Positions 24,474-32,219 of a DNA stretch of 40,828 nt are shown piece after piece. The position numbers and the translations under genes were made by a program. Location of the stretch: assembly GCF_022825805.1 (NCBI RefSeq), contig NZ_JAJDWC010000003.1:1-40828 (forward strand), read 5' to 3'. How positions within the stretch are numbered: the first letter of the stretch is position 1; the number at the start of each line of letters is the position of its first letter. Source of the DNA: Phaeobacter sp. Its GTDB lineage: Bacteria > Pseudomonadota > Alphaproteobacteria > Rhodobacterales > Rhodobacteraceae. Under the pieces are notes generated by a model that saw nothing but the letters and a program-made list of their open reading frames with translations, did no database searches and was not told the origin of the DNA.

Positions 24474-25459
24474 GTCTGCTCTTCCAGACGGTCGGTTGCC
24501 GGGGCCGGGCGCGGCGACAGGGCCGACATCCGGGCATAAAGCTCTGGCGTCAGATCAATCTGCAACGCCGCCAGCGATGGGCGCAGCTGCTCCAGCGAAC
24601 GGGCAGAGATGATCGGCGTAACATGCGCCCCGCCATCCCCGGCCCCCTCTTGGGTCCCGTATGCCCCATAGCCTGCGGCCCAGGCCACGGCGAGGCTGGC
24701 CGGCGCGACGCCCAGTTCGGCCGCCAGTTCCGCCAGGGCTGTGGCGCTCTCCATCATCCAGCCCTGGCCATAGCGCTCGCGGTAACGCGGGTCCTCGTCC
24801 AGACGGCCGCGGTTGCCGCCTTCCAGCGGGCGGCTGGCATATTTCCCGGTGAGCAACCCGCCACCCAGCGGCGAATAGGGCGCAACCGTCAGGCCTTGGT
24901 CGGCACACATCGGCAGGATTTCCACCTCGACCTGACGTTTCAGCAGGGAATACATCGGCTGCAGGATCGTCGGGCGCAGATCAAATTCCTGTCCGATCAG
25001 GATCGTTTTCATCACCTGCCAGGCGGCGAAATTCGACAGGCCGAGATAGCGAAACTGCCCAGCGGCGCGCAGTTCGGCCAGACAGGCCAGTGTCTCGCGC
25101 AGATCTGTTTCGGGATCATGGCGGTGGAGATAGAGGATATCGACCATATCTTGCCCCAGCCGCGCCCGCGATTGATCCAACTGGCTGCGGATATTGGCCG
25201 CGCCCGCACCGCCGGTGTAGGCGACTTTGGTGGCGATCAGCAGGCTGTCGCGTTCCTCCCGGATCAGCTGGCCCAGGATCTCTTCGCTGTGGCCATCGGT
25301 ATAGATCCAGGCCGTGTCAAAATGGGTGAGGCCCGCAGCGCGGCAAGCGGCAAACATCTGCGCGGATTGCTGGGCATCGGCGCGGCCGCCAAATTGCATA
25401 GTGCCAAAGGCCAAAGCGCTGGCGGGGGTGCCGTCGAGGCTGATCAAATCGCTGTTCAT
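24470..25459 (-). CDS. Aldo/keto reductase
   Basis: A 329-residue NADPH-dependent oxidoreductase with the (beta/alpha)8 barrel of the AKR superfamily. The catalytic tetrad is visible: Asp and Tyr in HFDTAWIYTDG, Lys in IATKVAY, and His in LYLHRHDP. The cofactor side is supported by YLGLSNFAAWQV, QPMYSLLKRQVE, VAPYSPLGGGLLTGKY and TPIISARSLEQL. I chose the ATG at 25459, where the barrel starts; a longer in-frame reading to 25573 adds 38 residues of unlikely sequence. It is the first gene of a three-gene operon with the DauA-like flavoprotein and the DUF938 methyltransferase, and is divergent from the CDP-alcohol transferase. The substrate is not evident. Confidence 0.9.
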   Translation of the reverse strand: MNSDLISLDGTPASALAFGTMQFGGRADAQQSAQMFAACRAAGLTHFDTAWIYTDGHSEEILGQLIREERDSLLIATKVAYTGGAGAANIRSQLDQSRARLGQDMVDILYLHRHDPETDLRETLACLAELRAAGQFRYLGLSNFAAWQVMKTILIGQEFDLRPTILQPMYSLLKRQVEVEILPMCADQGLTVAPYSPLGGGLLTGKYASRPLEGGNRGRLDEDPRYRERYGQGWMMESATALAELAAELGVAPASLAVAWAAGYGAYGTQEGAGDGGAHVTPIISARSLEQLRPSLAALQIDLTPELYARMSALSPRPAPATDRLEEQT

Positions 25460-25600
25460 ACCCGGCAGCGTGGCACGGGACCGGCGGGAGAAAAAGCCCC
25501 AAAATGCACCCAAGGTTGCAGGCAGGCAAAGACCCGTGCCGCGCTGCGCCGTGGCGCAAATGTGAGTGGTCAAGACGCCGGTCAGGGGGTAGGCACAGGT

Positions 25601-26212
25601 ATGTTTGACAAAAAGATACGCCCGCTCATCGATCCGGTTCTAAACGCCCAGGGCCGGATGCTCGCCCGCTCCGGGATCACCGCCAATCAGGTGACCCTTC
25701 TGGGTCTTGGTCTGGGGTTGCTGGCGGCGGTATTGATTGCGTTTGGCCAATTTGGTCTGGCGCTGCTGCCCCTGTTGCTGTCGCGTCTGGCGGATGGTCT
25801 GGATGGGGCTGTGGCGCGCGCCAGTGAGCCCAGTGATTTTGGCGGCTACCTCGATATTACCTGTGATTTCCTGTTCTACGGCGCTGTGCCCTTTGGCTTT
25901 GTGCTGGCGGATCCGGCGCAAAACGGGCTGGCGGGGGCCTTTCTGCTTTTGACCTTCTATGTGAATGGCACCAGTTTTCTGGGCTACGCGGTGCTGGCGG
26001 AAAAACACCAGATGCAAAGCGCGGAACGCGGTGTGAAAACGCTCTATTTCACTGGCGGTCTGTTGGAGGGCGCAGAGACCATCGGCTTTTTTGTGCTGCT
26101 GTGCCTGCTTCCTGGCTGGTTTGCCCCGCTGGCCTGGGTGTTTGGGGCGCTCTGCCTCGTCACAGCCACCTCGCGCGTGTTGCTGGCGCTACAGGTGTTT
26201 CACCGCAGCTGA
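25601..26212 (+). CDS. CDP-alcohol phosphatidyltransferase family membrane protein
   Basis: A 203-residue integral membrane enzyme that swaps CMP of a CDP-alcohol (usually CDP-diacylglycerol) for an alcohol in phospholipid synthesis. The family motif D-x2-DG-x2-AR-x8-G-x3-D-x3-D is complete, running from DGLDGAVAR to GGYLDITCD. About five or six hydrophobic helices are visible, starting QVTLLGLGLGLLAAVLIAFG. It differs from typical PgsA in sequence, so the acceptor alcohol cannot be named. The ATG at 25601 is placed after a G-rich segment (AGGGGGTAGG). It is divergent from the AKR operon and ends before a bidirectional terminator. Confidence 0.88.
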   Translation: MFDKKIRPLIDPVLNAQGRMLARSGITANQVTLLGLGLGLLAAVLIAFGQFGLALLPLLLSRLADGLDGAVARASEPSDFGGYLDITCDFLFYGAVPFGFVLADPAQNGLAGAFLLLTFYVNGTSFLGYAVLAEKHQMQSAERGVKTLYFTGGLLEGAETIGFFVLLCLLPGWFAPLAWVFGALCLVTATSRVLLALQVFHRS

Positions 26213-26238
26213 AGTGCAGCGGGGCGAGCGCCGTGTTT

Positions 26239-26267
26239 TGAGTATTTTTGGAAAGATGACGGGCAGG
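26239..26267 (+). repeat. Dispersed 29-base repeat, copy 1
   Basis: This copy contains the core GAGTATTTTTGGAAAGATGA (26240-26259) and extends to GGCAGG. It matches 28 of 29 bases of the inverted copy at 29625-29653. It follows the stop of the CDP-alcohol transferase gene. Elements with this core are, to my memory, common after genes in Rhodobacterales. Confidence 0.9.
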
Positions 26268-26376
26268 GCACCGCGCGCTTTGAGATCCGGCCCATGAGGG
26301 GACATGGGAGTGCCCCCGATATCAGCGGCAGCCGTCTGCGGCGGGGGTGAAACGACCCAGAACAATCGCCCGATAG

Positions 26377-26407
26377 AAAAAGGCCCACCAATGTGGCGGG
26401 CCTTTTT
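26377..26407. terminator. Bidirectional intrinsic terminator
   Basis: AAAAAGGCCC (26377-26386) pairs with GGGCCTTTTT (26398-26407). An inner CCA/TGG extension closes a 3-base ATG loop after one A-C mismatch. A and T runs on both sides suit both strands. It ends the CDP-alcohol transferase gene (+) and the whole purine operon (-). Confidence 0.9.
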
Positions 26408-26437
26408 GCTGATGTTCAGGATGTCAATCCGCGCGGT

Positions 26438-27514
26438 TTACTGCGGGATGTCGCCGTCCAGGCCTTCGACATAGAAATTCATGCCAGCCAGAGTGCCGTC
26501 ATCCGCGGTTTCACCCGCTGCCAGCCAGTCGGAGCCGTCCTGCTTTTTGATCGGGCCGGTGAAAGCATGGTAGGAGCCATCGGCCAGCGAGGCCTTCAGC
26601 GCCAGGGCAGAGGCTTTGATCTCTGCGGGAACGGCGTCGGAAATCTCGCCGATTTTCACCATGCCAGCGCCGATGCCATTCCAGGTGTCGCTGGTGGACC
26701 AGGTGCCATCCATCACCGCCTGAGTACGGGCGATATAGTAAGGCGCCCAGTCATCGATGATGGAGGAAACCCGCGGTTTGGGGCCGTATTCCGCCATATC
26801 CGATGCCTGACCAAAGGTGATCACGTCGCCTGCAGCCTGCGCGGCGGCCTGTGGCGCGGTGGAATCGGTGTGCTGCAGGATCACGTCAGCGCCCTGTTCG
26901 ATCAGCACTTTGGCCGCATCGGCCTCTTTGGCGGGATCAAACCAGGTGAAGGCCCAGACGATTTTGAACTCGACGTCAGGGTTCACTTCTTTGGCGTGCA
27001 GATAAGCGGAGTTGATGCCGCGGATCACTTCGGGGATCGGGTAGGAGCCGATGTAGCCGATGATGTTGCTCTCGGTCATCTGGCCTGCGATGTGGCCCTG
27101 CACCGCGCGGCCTTCGTAGAAGCGGGCGGAGTAGGTGGAGACGTTGTCAGCGCGTTTATAGCCCGTGGCGTGTTCGAATTTCACGTTGGGGAATTTCTTG
27201 GCAACATTGATGGTGGGATCCATGTAACCAAAAGAGGTGGTGAAGATGAGATCCGCGCCTTCCAGCGCCATCTGGGTCATGACGCGTTCGGCGTCTGGGC
27301 CTTCTGCCACGTTTTCGACGTAGACGGTTTCGACCTTATCGCCGAACTCCGCAACCACGGCCTTGCGGCCCTGATCGTGTTCATATGTCCAGCCACCGTC
27401 GCCGACCGGACCCACATAGACAAAGCCCACTTTGGTCTTGTCTTCTGCGGCCAGTGCACCGGTTGCCAGGCCAAGCGCGACAGCGGCGCTTGTCAGCAGT
27501 GTGTTCAATTTCAT
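26438..27514 (-). CDS. BMP family ABC transporter substrate-binding protein (purine/nucleoside uptake)
   Basis: A 358-residue periplasmic binding protein with a clear signal peptide (MKLNTLLTSAAVALGLATGALA, in part; mature from AED). The BMP/PnrA-type fold is shown by VGFVYVGPVGDGGWTYEHDQGR, FTTSFGYMDPTINVAKKFP, IGYIGSYPIPEVIRGINSAY, VLIEQGADVILQHTDSTAP and DDWAPYYIARTQAVMDG (some in part). BMP proteins bind nucleosides or purine bases. The ATG at 27514 has GGGGAG 9 bases upstream. It is the last gene of the xdh operon, and a terminator follows. The operon context supports a purine ligand such as xanthine, hypoxanthine or a nucleoside; this is inference. Confidence 0.92.
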   Translation of the reverse strand: MKLNTLLTSAAVALGLATGALAAEDKTKVGFVYVGPVGDGGWTYEHDQGRKAVVAEFGDKVETVYVENVAEGPDAERVMTQMALEGADLIFTTSFGYMDPTINVAKKFPNVKFEHATGYKRADNVSTYSARFYEGRAVQGHIAGQMTESNIIGYIGSYPIPEVIRGINSAYLHAKEVNPDVEFKIVWAFTWFDPAKEADAAKVLIEQGADVILQHTDSTAPQAAAQAAGDVITFGQASDMAEYGPKPRVSSIIDDWAPYYIARTQAVMDGTWSTSDTWNGIGAGMVKIGEISDAVPAEIKASALALKASLADGSYHAFTGPIKKQDGSDWLAAGETADDGTLAGMNFYVEGLDGDIPQ

Positions 27515-27545
27515 CTTTACGGACTCCCCGTTTTGGTAGTGACGC

Positions 27546-27593
27546 CCAGGAGAGGGCCCTGGACGATGAGCGCCCCCCGCCCTATCAGCGGGA
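27546..27593 (-). promoter_or_regulatory. Two small hairpins between permease and binding-protein genes
   Basis: CCAGG/CCTGG (27546-27550 and 27558-27562) and CCCGC/GCGGG (27577-27581 and 27589-27593) can fold in the intercistronic RNA around the permease stop codon. Such hairpins often protect the binding-protein mRNA; here this is inference only. Confidence 0.3.
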
Positions 27594-28505
27594 GGCGTGG
27601 AAATTGCGGCCAAGCGCGGCAGGTGCGCTGCTCTTGTCCGCAGAAAGGATAACAAGCACGACGATTGTGATGACGTAGGGCGACATTGCCAGATACTCTA
27701 CCGGGATGGCAACGCCTGCGGCCTGCAGGTTCAGCTGAACCACCGTCACCCCGCCAAAGAGATAGGCCCCGAGCAGCGCGCGCCAGGGTTTCCAGCTGGC
27801 AAAGACCACCAGCGCCAGCGCGATCCAGCCCACGCCTGCAGTCATGCCTTCGGTCCATTGCGGCACCCGGATCAGGCTGATGTAGGCACCGCCAATGCCC
27901 GCACAGGCGCCGCCAAACAGGATCGCCATCAGGCGGATGCGGACCACTTTGTAACCCAGCGCATGGGCGGCATCGTGGTTTTCCCCGACCGCGCGCAACA
28001 CCAGCCCCGCGCGGGAGAATTTCAGCAGGGCCCAGACCGCAGCGGTCAGCGCCAGGCCGAAATAGAGAATGATGTCATGGCCAAAGAGGATCGGGCCAAT
28101 CACCGGCAAATCGCTCAGGACGGGGATGTGGATATCGCTCATCTGCGGCGGTTTCACCCCCACATAGGATTGCCCCATCAAGGCCGACAGCCCCAGCCCA
28201 AACAGCGTCAGCGCCAGACCGGAGGCGACCTGATTGGCCTGGGCCACTTGGGTCAGAAAGCCAAACAGCACTGACAGTGCCGCTCCGGCAAAGGCGGCCG
28301 CAAAAAAGCCCAAGAGCGGCGAGCCGGTTTCCACCGCGGTGGCAAAACCCGCGATGGCGCCGACGATCATCATGCCTTCGACGCCCAGGTTCAGAACGCC
28401 GGATTTCTCCACGACCAACTCACCGATCGCGGCGATCAGGATCGGGGTTGCGGCCACCATCAGCGAGGCAATGAGCAGGACGGGGTTGATTGCAGACAGA
28501 TCCAT
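27585..28505 (-). CDS. ABC transporter permease (BMP-linked, second permease)
   Basis: A 306-residue inner-membrane permease of the branched-chain/nucleoside class. It has about eight to ten hydrophobic helices, starting LLIASLMVAATPILIAAIGELVVEKSG. The family feature GVLNLGVEGMMIVGAIAGF and the cytoplasmic coupling region ENHDAAHALGYKVVRIRLMAILFGGA (in part) are present. The ATG at 28505 lies one base after the stop of the other permease gene (TGAcATG), with GGAGGTG about 7 bases before the start. It pairs with the 28507-29589 permease as a heterodimer. Confidence 0.92.
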   Translation of the reverse strand: MDLSAINPVLLIASLMVAATPILIAAIGELVVEKSGVLNLGVEGMMIVGAIAGFATAVETGSPLLGFFAAAFAGAALSVLFGFLTQVAQANQVASGLALTLFGLGLSALMGQSYVGVKPPQMSDIHIPVLSDLPVIGPILFGHDIILYFGLALTAAVWALLKFSRAGLVLRAVGENHDAAHALGYKVVRIRLMAILFGGACAGIGGAYISLIRVPQWTEGMTAGVGWIALALVVFASWKPWRALLGAYLFGGVTVVQLNLQAAGVAIPVEYLAMSPYVITIVVLVILSADKSSAPAALGRNFHASR

Positions 28506-28506
28506 G

Positions 28507-29589
28507 TCACGCCACCTCCGGTTGGCCAATGCGGATGCGGAAGTTGGTCAGCAGGTCCAGCGCCAGCAGGAAGAACAGCAGCATCCCCTGGAACACCTGG
28601 ATCGCTGCCGAAGGCAGGCCCATGTTGGACTGGGCGATATCCCCGCCAATATAAGTCAGCGCCATCAACCCGCCTGCCAGCAGGATGCCAAAGGCATGCA
28701 GCCGGCCGAGGAAGGCCACGATAATGGCGGTAAAGCCATAGCCCACGTTGAAATCGATCGAGATCTGACCCGAGGGGCCAGAGACCTCGAACATGCCTGC
28801 CAGCCCGGCCAGCGCGCCCGACAGGCCCAAGCAGAACAACACCAGACGGTTGGGGTTTACCCCGGCAAACCGCGCAGCGCGCGGTGCTTCACCGCTGAGC
28901 CGGATGTGATAGCCCAGCATATGCCGGTTCAGCAGCACATAGGCAAAGATCACCGCAATCAGCGCAGCCACAACGCCCCAGTGGAGGCCGCTGCCCGCGA
29001 TCAGCTCCGCGTTATGGGCGCTGTCCCAGGATTGCAGGTTGCGCGATCCCGGAAAGCCGAAGCCTTCGGGGTTTTTCAACAGACCCAGAGAGACGGAGGC
29101 CAGAAACTGCTCCGCCACATAGACCAGCATCAGTGAGACCAGGATTTCATTGGTGCCAAAGCGGGTTTTCAACACCGCCGGGATCATTGCCCAGGCCCAG
29201 CCGCCCAGGCCGCCCGCCAGCACCATCAAAGGAAAGATCAACACAGATTCGGTGGGATAGAACGCAAGCCCTGCACCGGCGCCACAGATCGCCCCCATGA
29301 TGTACTGACCCTCGGCGCCAATGTTCCAGACACCAGCACGAAAGCCCAGCGACAGGCCAATCGCGATCAGCACCAGCGGCGCGCCCTTCACCAAGAGCTG
29401 TGGCCGGTAGTAAAAGGCAAACTCCCCAAACAACGGATCCCAGAAAATGGTGCGGATCGCCTCGACCGGGTTCTTGCCCAGAGCCGCAAACAACAGCCCA
29501 CCTGCAATCATCGTGGCCAGCACCGCCACCAAAGGCGTCGCCATCGACCAGATCGGTGAGGGCTGTGGTCTTCTTTCTAACCGGATCAT
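28507..29589 (-). CDS. ABC transporter permease (BMP-linked, first permease)
   Basis: A 360-residue inner-membrane permease of the same class, longer than its partner at the N terminus. It contains about nine or ten helices; characteristic parts are GFRAGVWNIGAEGQYIMGAI, the coupling segment LSGEAPRAARFAGVNPNRLV and GFTAIIVAFLGRLHAFGILL. I chose the ATG at 29589 (MIRLERRPQPS) because the in-frame extension beyond it is encoded by the dispersed repeat and is not membrane-protein-like. A 120-base gap carrying that repeat separates it from the ATPase gene, the only large gap inside the operon apart from the one before the binding-protein gene. Confidence 0.92.
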   Translation of the reverse strand: MIRLERRPQPSPIWSMATPLVAVLATMIAGGLLFAALGKNPVEAIRTIFWDPLFGEFAFYYRPQLLVKGAPLVLIAIGLSLGFRAGVWNIGAEGQYIMGAICGAGAGLAFYPTESVLIFPLMVLAGGLGGWAWAMIPAVLKTRFGTNEILVSLMLVYVAEQFLASVSLGLLKNPEGFGFPGSRNLQSWDSAHNAELIAGSGLHWGVVAALIAVIFAYVLLNRHMLGYHIRLSGEAPRAARFAGVNPNRLVLFCLGLSGALAGLAGMFEVSGPSGQISIDFNVGYGFTAIIVAFLGRLHAFGILLAGGLMALTYIGGDIAQSNMGLPSAAIQVFQGMLLFFLLALDLLTNFRIRIGQPEVA

Positions 29590-29624
29590 CCCTGGTATTC
29601 CCCCTGGGCGCAGATCTGCGTCTG

Positions 29625-29653
29625 CCTGCCTGTCATCTTTCCAAAAATACTCA
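29625..29653 (-). repeat. Dispersed 29-base repeat, copy 2 (inverted)
   Basis: The reverse complement of this stretch matches 26239-26267 at 28 of 29 bases. It lies between the ATPase and permease genes, oriented along their transcription, as copy 1 is after the CDP-alcohol transferase gene. Confidence 0.9.
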
Positions 29654-29709
29654 TTGCCCCGACCGGACGGCACGCGCTGCCACTTGCGAGGATCCGGAGG
29701 GCTGCAGCG

Positions 29710-31227
29710 CTAGACATGCGCGACCTCCATCCCATGGGCACCGCCCATCATCAGGCCGATTTCATCCACGCTCAGACCCGCAGTCGGGCGTGGCGCGGTC
29801 AGTCGGCCCTCGTTCAGGGCCGCAAATCGGTCGGCAATTTCCATCAACTCGTCCAAATCCTGGCTGATGCAAACAATTGCCGCCCCGGCTGCGGCGAGAT
29901 CCAGCAGCGACTGGCGGATTGCGGCAGCGGCAGCAGCATCCACGCCCCAGGTCGGCTGGTTCACCACCAAGACATCAGGCTGCTGCAGCACTTCCCGGCC
30001 GATCACGAATTTCTGCAGGTTGCCGCCAGACAACGAGCGCGCGGCATTCTGGGGCCCGGGCGTGCGCACATCAAAGCTGGCGATCACCTTTTCTGCAAAC
30101 TCTGTCGCCAGCCCCCATTTCAGAAAGCCCTTCTGCACCAGCCCTTTGCGGGCGGCGGCGGTCAGCATGGCGTTTTCCGTCAGGCTCATATCGGGGGCTG
30201 CGGCATGGCCCAGCCGTTCCTCCGGTGCCGCCAGCAGACCCAGGTGCCGCCGTGCTACCGGGCCCAGATGGCCGATGGCCTCGCCATGCATCTGCACGGC
30301 GGCAGCCGCTGTGGGTGTCTCGCCCGACAGAACCGACAGCAGCTCGTCCTGCCCGTTGCCTGCAACGCCGCCAATGCCGAGGATCTCGCCTTTGCGCACC
30401 GACAGGTTCACCGCCTTCAACGCGGTGCCAAAGGCCGATGGGGCGGGGACGGACAAATCGGAAATTTCAAGCGCGACGGGCCCCAGATCGCGATCCGCGC
30501 GCGCCGGGGTCTGCAAAGCGGTCCCGACCATCATTTCCGCCATGTCCCGCGCCGAGGTCTCGGCTGGGATACATTCGCCTACATTGCGGCCCAGCCGCAG
30601 GATGGTGGCGTGATCACAGAGCGTGCGGATCTCTTCCAGCTTGTGCGAAATATAAAGGATCGAGGTGCCCTCGGCCCGCAGCTTCTGCAGGGTCTGAAAC
30701 AGGATATCCACCTCTTGCGGGGTCAGAACGGATGTCGGCTCGTCCATGATCAGCAGTTTGGGATCCTGCAGCAGGCAGCGGATGATCTCCACTCGCTGGC
30801 GTTCCCCCGCAGACAGATCGCCAACCGTGCGAAATGGATCCAGCGGCAACCCGTAGGTTTCCGACACCGCGCGAATACGCTCTGCCAGATCGCGCATCGG
30901 CGGCGGGTTTTCCATGCCAAGGGCGATGTTTTCCGACACATTCAGCGCATCAAACAGCGAAAAATGCTGGAACACCATGGCGATGCCATCTGCGCGCGCC
31001 TGGCGGGGTTCGCTGGGGGCATAGGCCTGTCCGCGCAACACCATGCGGCCGCTGTCAGGTTTGACCAGCCCATAGATCATCTTGACCAATGTGGATTTGC
31101 CGGCGCCGTTTTCGCCCAGCAATGCGTGAACCTCTCCTGCGCCGATATCAAAGGAAACCGCGTCATTGGCGACCACCCCGGGGTAGGCCTTGGTCAGGCC
31201 CTGGAGGCTCAGGAGAGGCTGTGTCAC
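29710..31227 (-). CDS. ABC transporter ATP-binding protein with two nucleotide-binding domains
   Basis: A 505-residue tandem ATPase of the sugar/nucleoside import type. Domain 1 is complete: Walker A GENGAGKST (38-46), signature LSAGERQRVEI and Walker B LLIMDEPTS. Domain 2 is degenerate, as usual for this class: GVAGNGQDEL replaces Walker A, LSGGNLQKFVIGRE is the signature, and VLVVNQPTWGVD replaces Walker B. One or both sites therefore hydrolyse ATP asymmetrically. The start overlaps the xdhC stop by 4 bases, so uptake and oxidation genes are translationally coupled. Confidence 0.93.
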   Translation of the reverse strand: MTQPLLSLQGLTKAYPGVVANDAVSFDIGAGEVHALLGENGAGKSTLVKMIYGLVKPDSGRMVLRGQAYAPSEPRQARADGIAMVFQHFSLFDALNVSENIALGMENPPPMRDLAERIRAVSETYGLPLDPFRTVGDLSAGERQRVEIIRCLLQDPKLLIMDEPTSVLTPQEVDILFQTLQKLRAEGTSILYISHKLEEIRTLCDHATILRLGRNVGECIPAETSARDMAEMMVGTALQTPARADRDLGPVALEISDLSVPAPSAFGTALKAVNLSVRKGEILGIGGVAGNGQDELLSVLSGETPTAAAAVQMHGEAIGHLGPVARRHLGLLAAPEERLGHAAAPDMSLTENAMLTAAARKGLVQKGFLKWGLATEFAEKVIASFDVRTPGPQNAARSLSGGNLQKFVIGREVLQQPDVLVVNQPTWGVDAAAAAAIRQSLLDLAAAGAAIVCISQDLDELMEIADRFAALNEGRLTAPRPTAGLSVDEIGLMMGGAHGMEVAHV

Positions 31228-32219
31228 GCGCGTCTGTCCTTCTTTAACTCATCGGTGGCCGTTTGGCGCAAGAGAGCGCTCGCCACCCCAACCGCAATCA
31301 TCTGGGGGTGTTTGCCAAGGCCTGGGTCGCCAATCGGGCAGGTGATCCTTGCGATTTGATCGGGCCGGTGGCCCAAATTGGCCAACCGCGACCTGAACCG
31401 CGCCCATTTGGTGGCTGACCCGATCAACCCGGCAAAGGCAAAGCCCCGCTGCAATATCGCGTGGCATAGCGCCAGATCCAGCTCATGGGAATAGGTAAGC
31501 ACCAAATGATGTGCATTTTCAGGGCAATGGCCTACTAAACGGGCAGGGTCGGCTGCTGGCAGTTGCGTCACCCGGTCGGGGATATGGTCCGGGAAGCGTG
31601 CGGCAGCGGTGTCCACCCAGGTGATATCCAGGTCCGGCAAAGGCGCCATCACATCGACCAGCGCCTGCCCAACATGGCCCGCGCCCCAGATCCACAGCGG
31701 GGTTTCGGCCCGATGCACCGGCTCCAGAAACCACCCGGAACAAAGCTGCGGTTCGGGGCGTTGGCCCTGGCTGCGGGCCAACCCCATCTGACGGCGCAGG
31801 CTTAGGGGCGGGCCGTCCAGTGTTGGGGTCAGTGGCCGCAGAAACACAGTTTTGTTGATGTCTGGCTCGATGGTGTTTGGCTCGGTGGTGTTTGGCGCGT
31901 CAATGTCCGCGAGGCGTTGCTCATCGAAAAGCTCGCTCCACAATGTCACGGAACCGCCACAGCATTGGCCCAGATCCGGTCCCAACGCGTGGGTGGTCTG
32001 CAGACGCTCTGCGCCCGATCGCAGCTGCATCCGGGCCGCCTCTGCCGCCGCAAATTCCAAGGCTCCGCCACCGATGGTGCCGGATTGGCCGCCCTCCCAG
32101 ACCAGCATGGCCGCGCCCACTTCGCGCGGGGAGGAGCCGCGCAGGGCGGCGATCACAACCCGCACCACTGGCCCGTGGCGGGCAATGGCAGCGCGCAGAT
32201 CGGTGACATCAATCCCCAT
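31224..32219 (-). CDS. xdhC: XdhC, xanthine dehydrogenase molybdenum cofactor insertion protein
   Basis: A 331-residue chaperone that binds the molybdenum cofactor, promotes its sulfuration and inserts it into XdhB. The N-terminal XdhC/CoxI domain covers about 10-110 (VIAALRGSSPREVGAAMLV, GTIGGGALEF, DLGQCCGGSV). The C-terminal Rossmann domain begins near 175 with WIWGAGHVGQALVDV and includes LVLTYSHELDLALCHAIL and FAGLIGSATKWARF. Between them is a linker with a 5-residue repeat (NTTEP, NTIEP, DINK). The start overlaps the xdhB end by 11 bases and the stop overlaps the transporter ATPase start. The position fits the order seen in Rhodobacter xdhABC. Confidence 0.92.
   Translation of the reverse strand: MGIDVTDLRAAIARHGPVVRVVIAALRGSSPREVGAAMLVWEGGQSGTIGGGALEFAAAEAARMQLRSGAERLQTTHALGPDLGQCCGGSVTLWSELFDEQRLADIDAPNTTEPNTIEPDINKTVFLRPLTPTLDGPPLSLRRQMGLARSQGQRPEPQLCSGWFLEPVHRAETPLWIWGAGHVGQALVDVMAPLPDLDITWVDTAAARFPDHIPDRVTQLPAADPARLVGHCPENAHHLVLTYSHELDLALCHAILQRGFAFAGLIGSATKWARFRSRLANLGHRPDQIARITCPIGDPGLGKHPQMIAVGVASALLRQTATDELKKDRRA
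31866..31895 (-). repeat. In-frame tandem repeat, 15 bases x 2, in xdhC
   Basis: CTCGATGGTGTTTGG (31866-31880) and CTCGGTGGTGTTTGG (31881-31895) differ at one base. They encode the TTEPN/TIEPD-type pentapeptides in the linker between the two XdhC domains. Confidence 0.85.

Noticed and set aside
29710-31227. Degenerate Walker motifs in the second domain of the ABC ATPase
   Set aside because: This asymmetry is usual in the tandem ATPases of sugar and nucleoside importers, so it is not a novelty.
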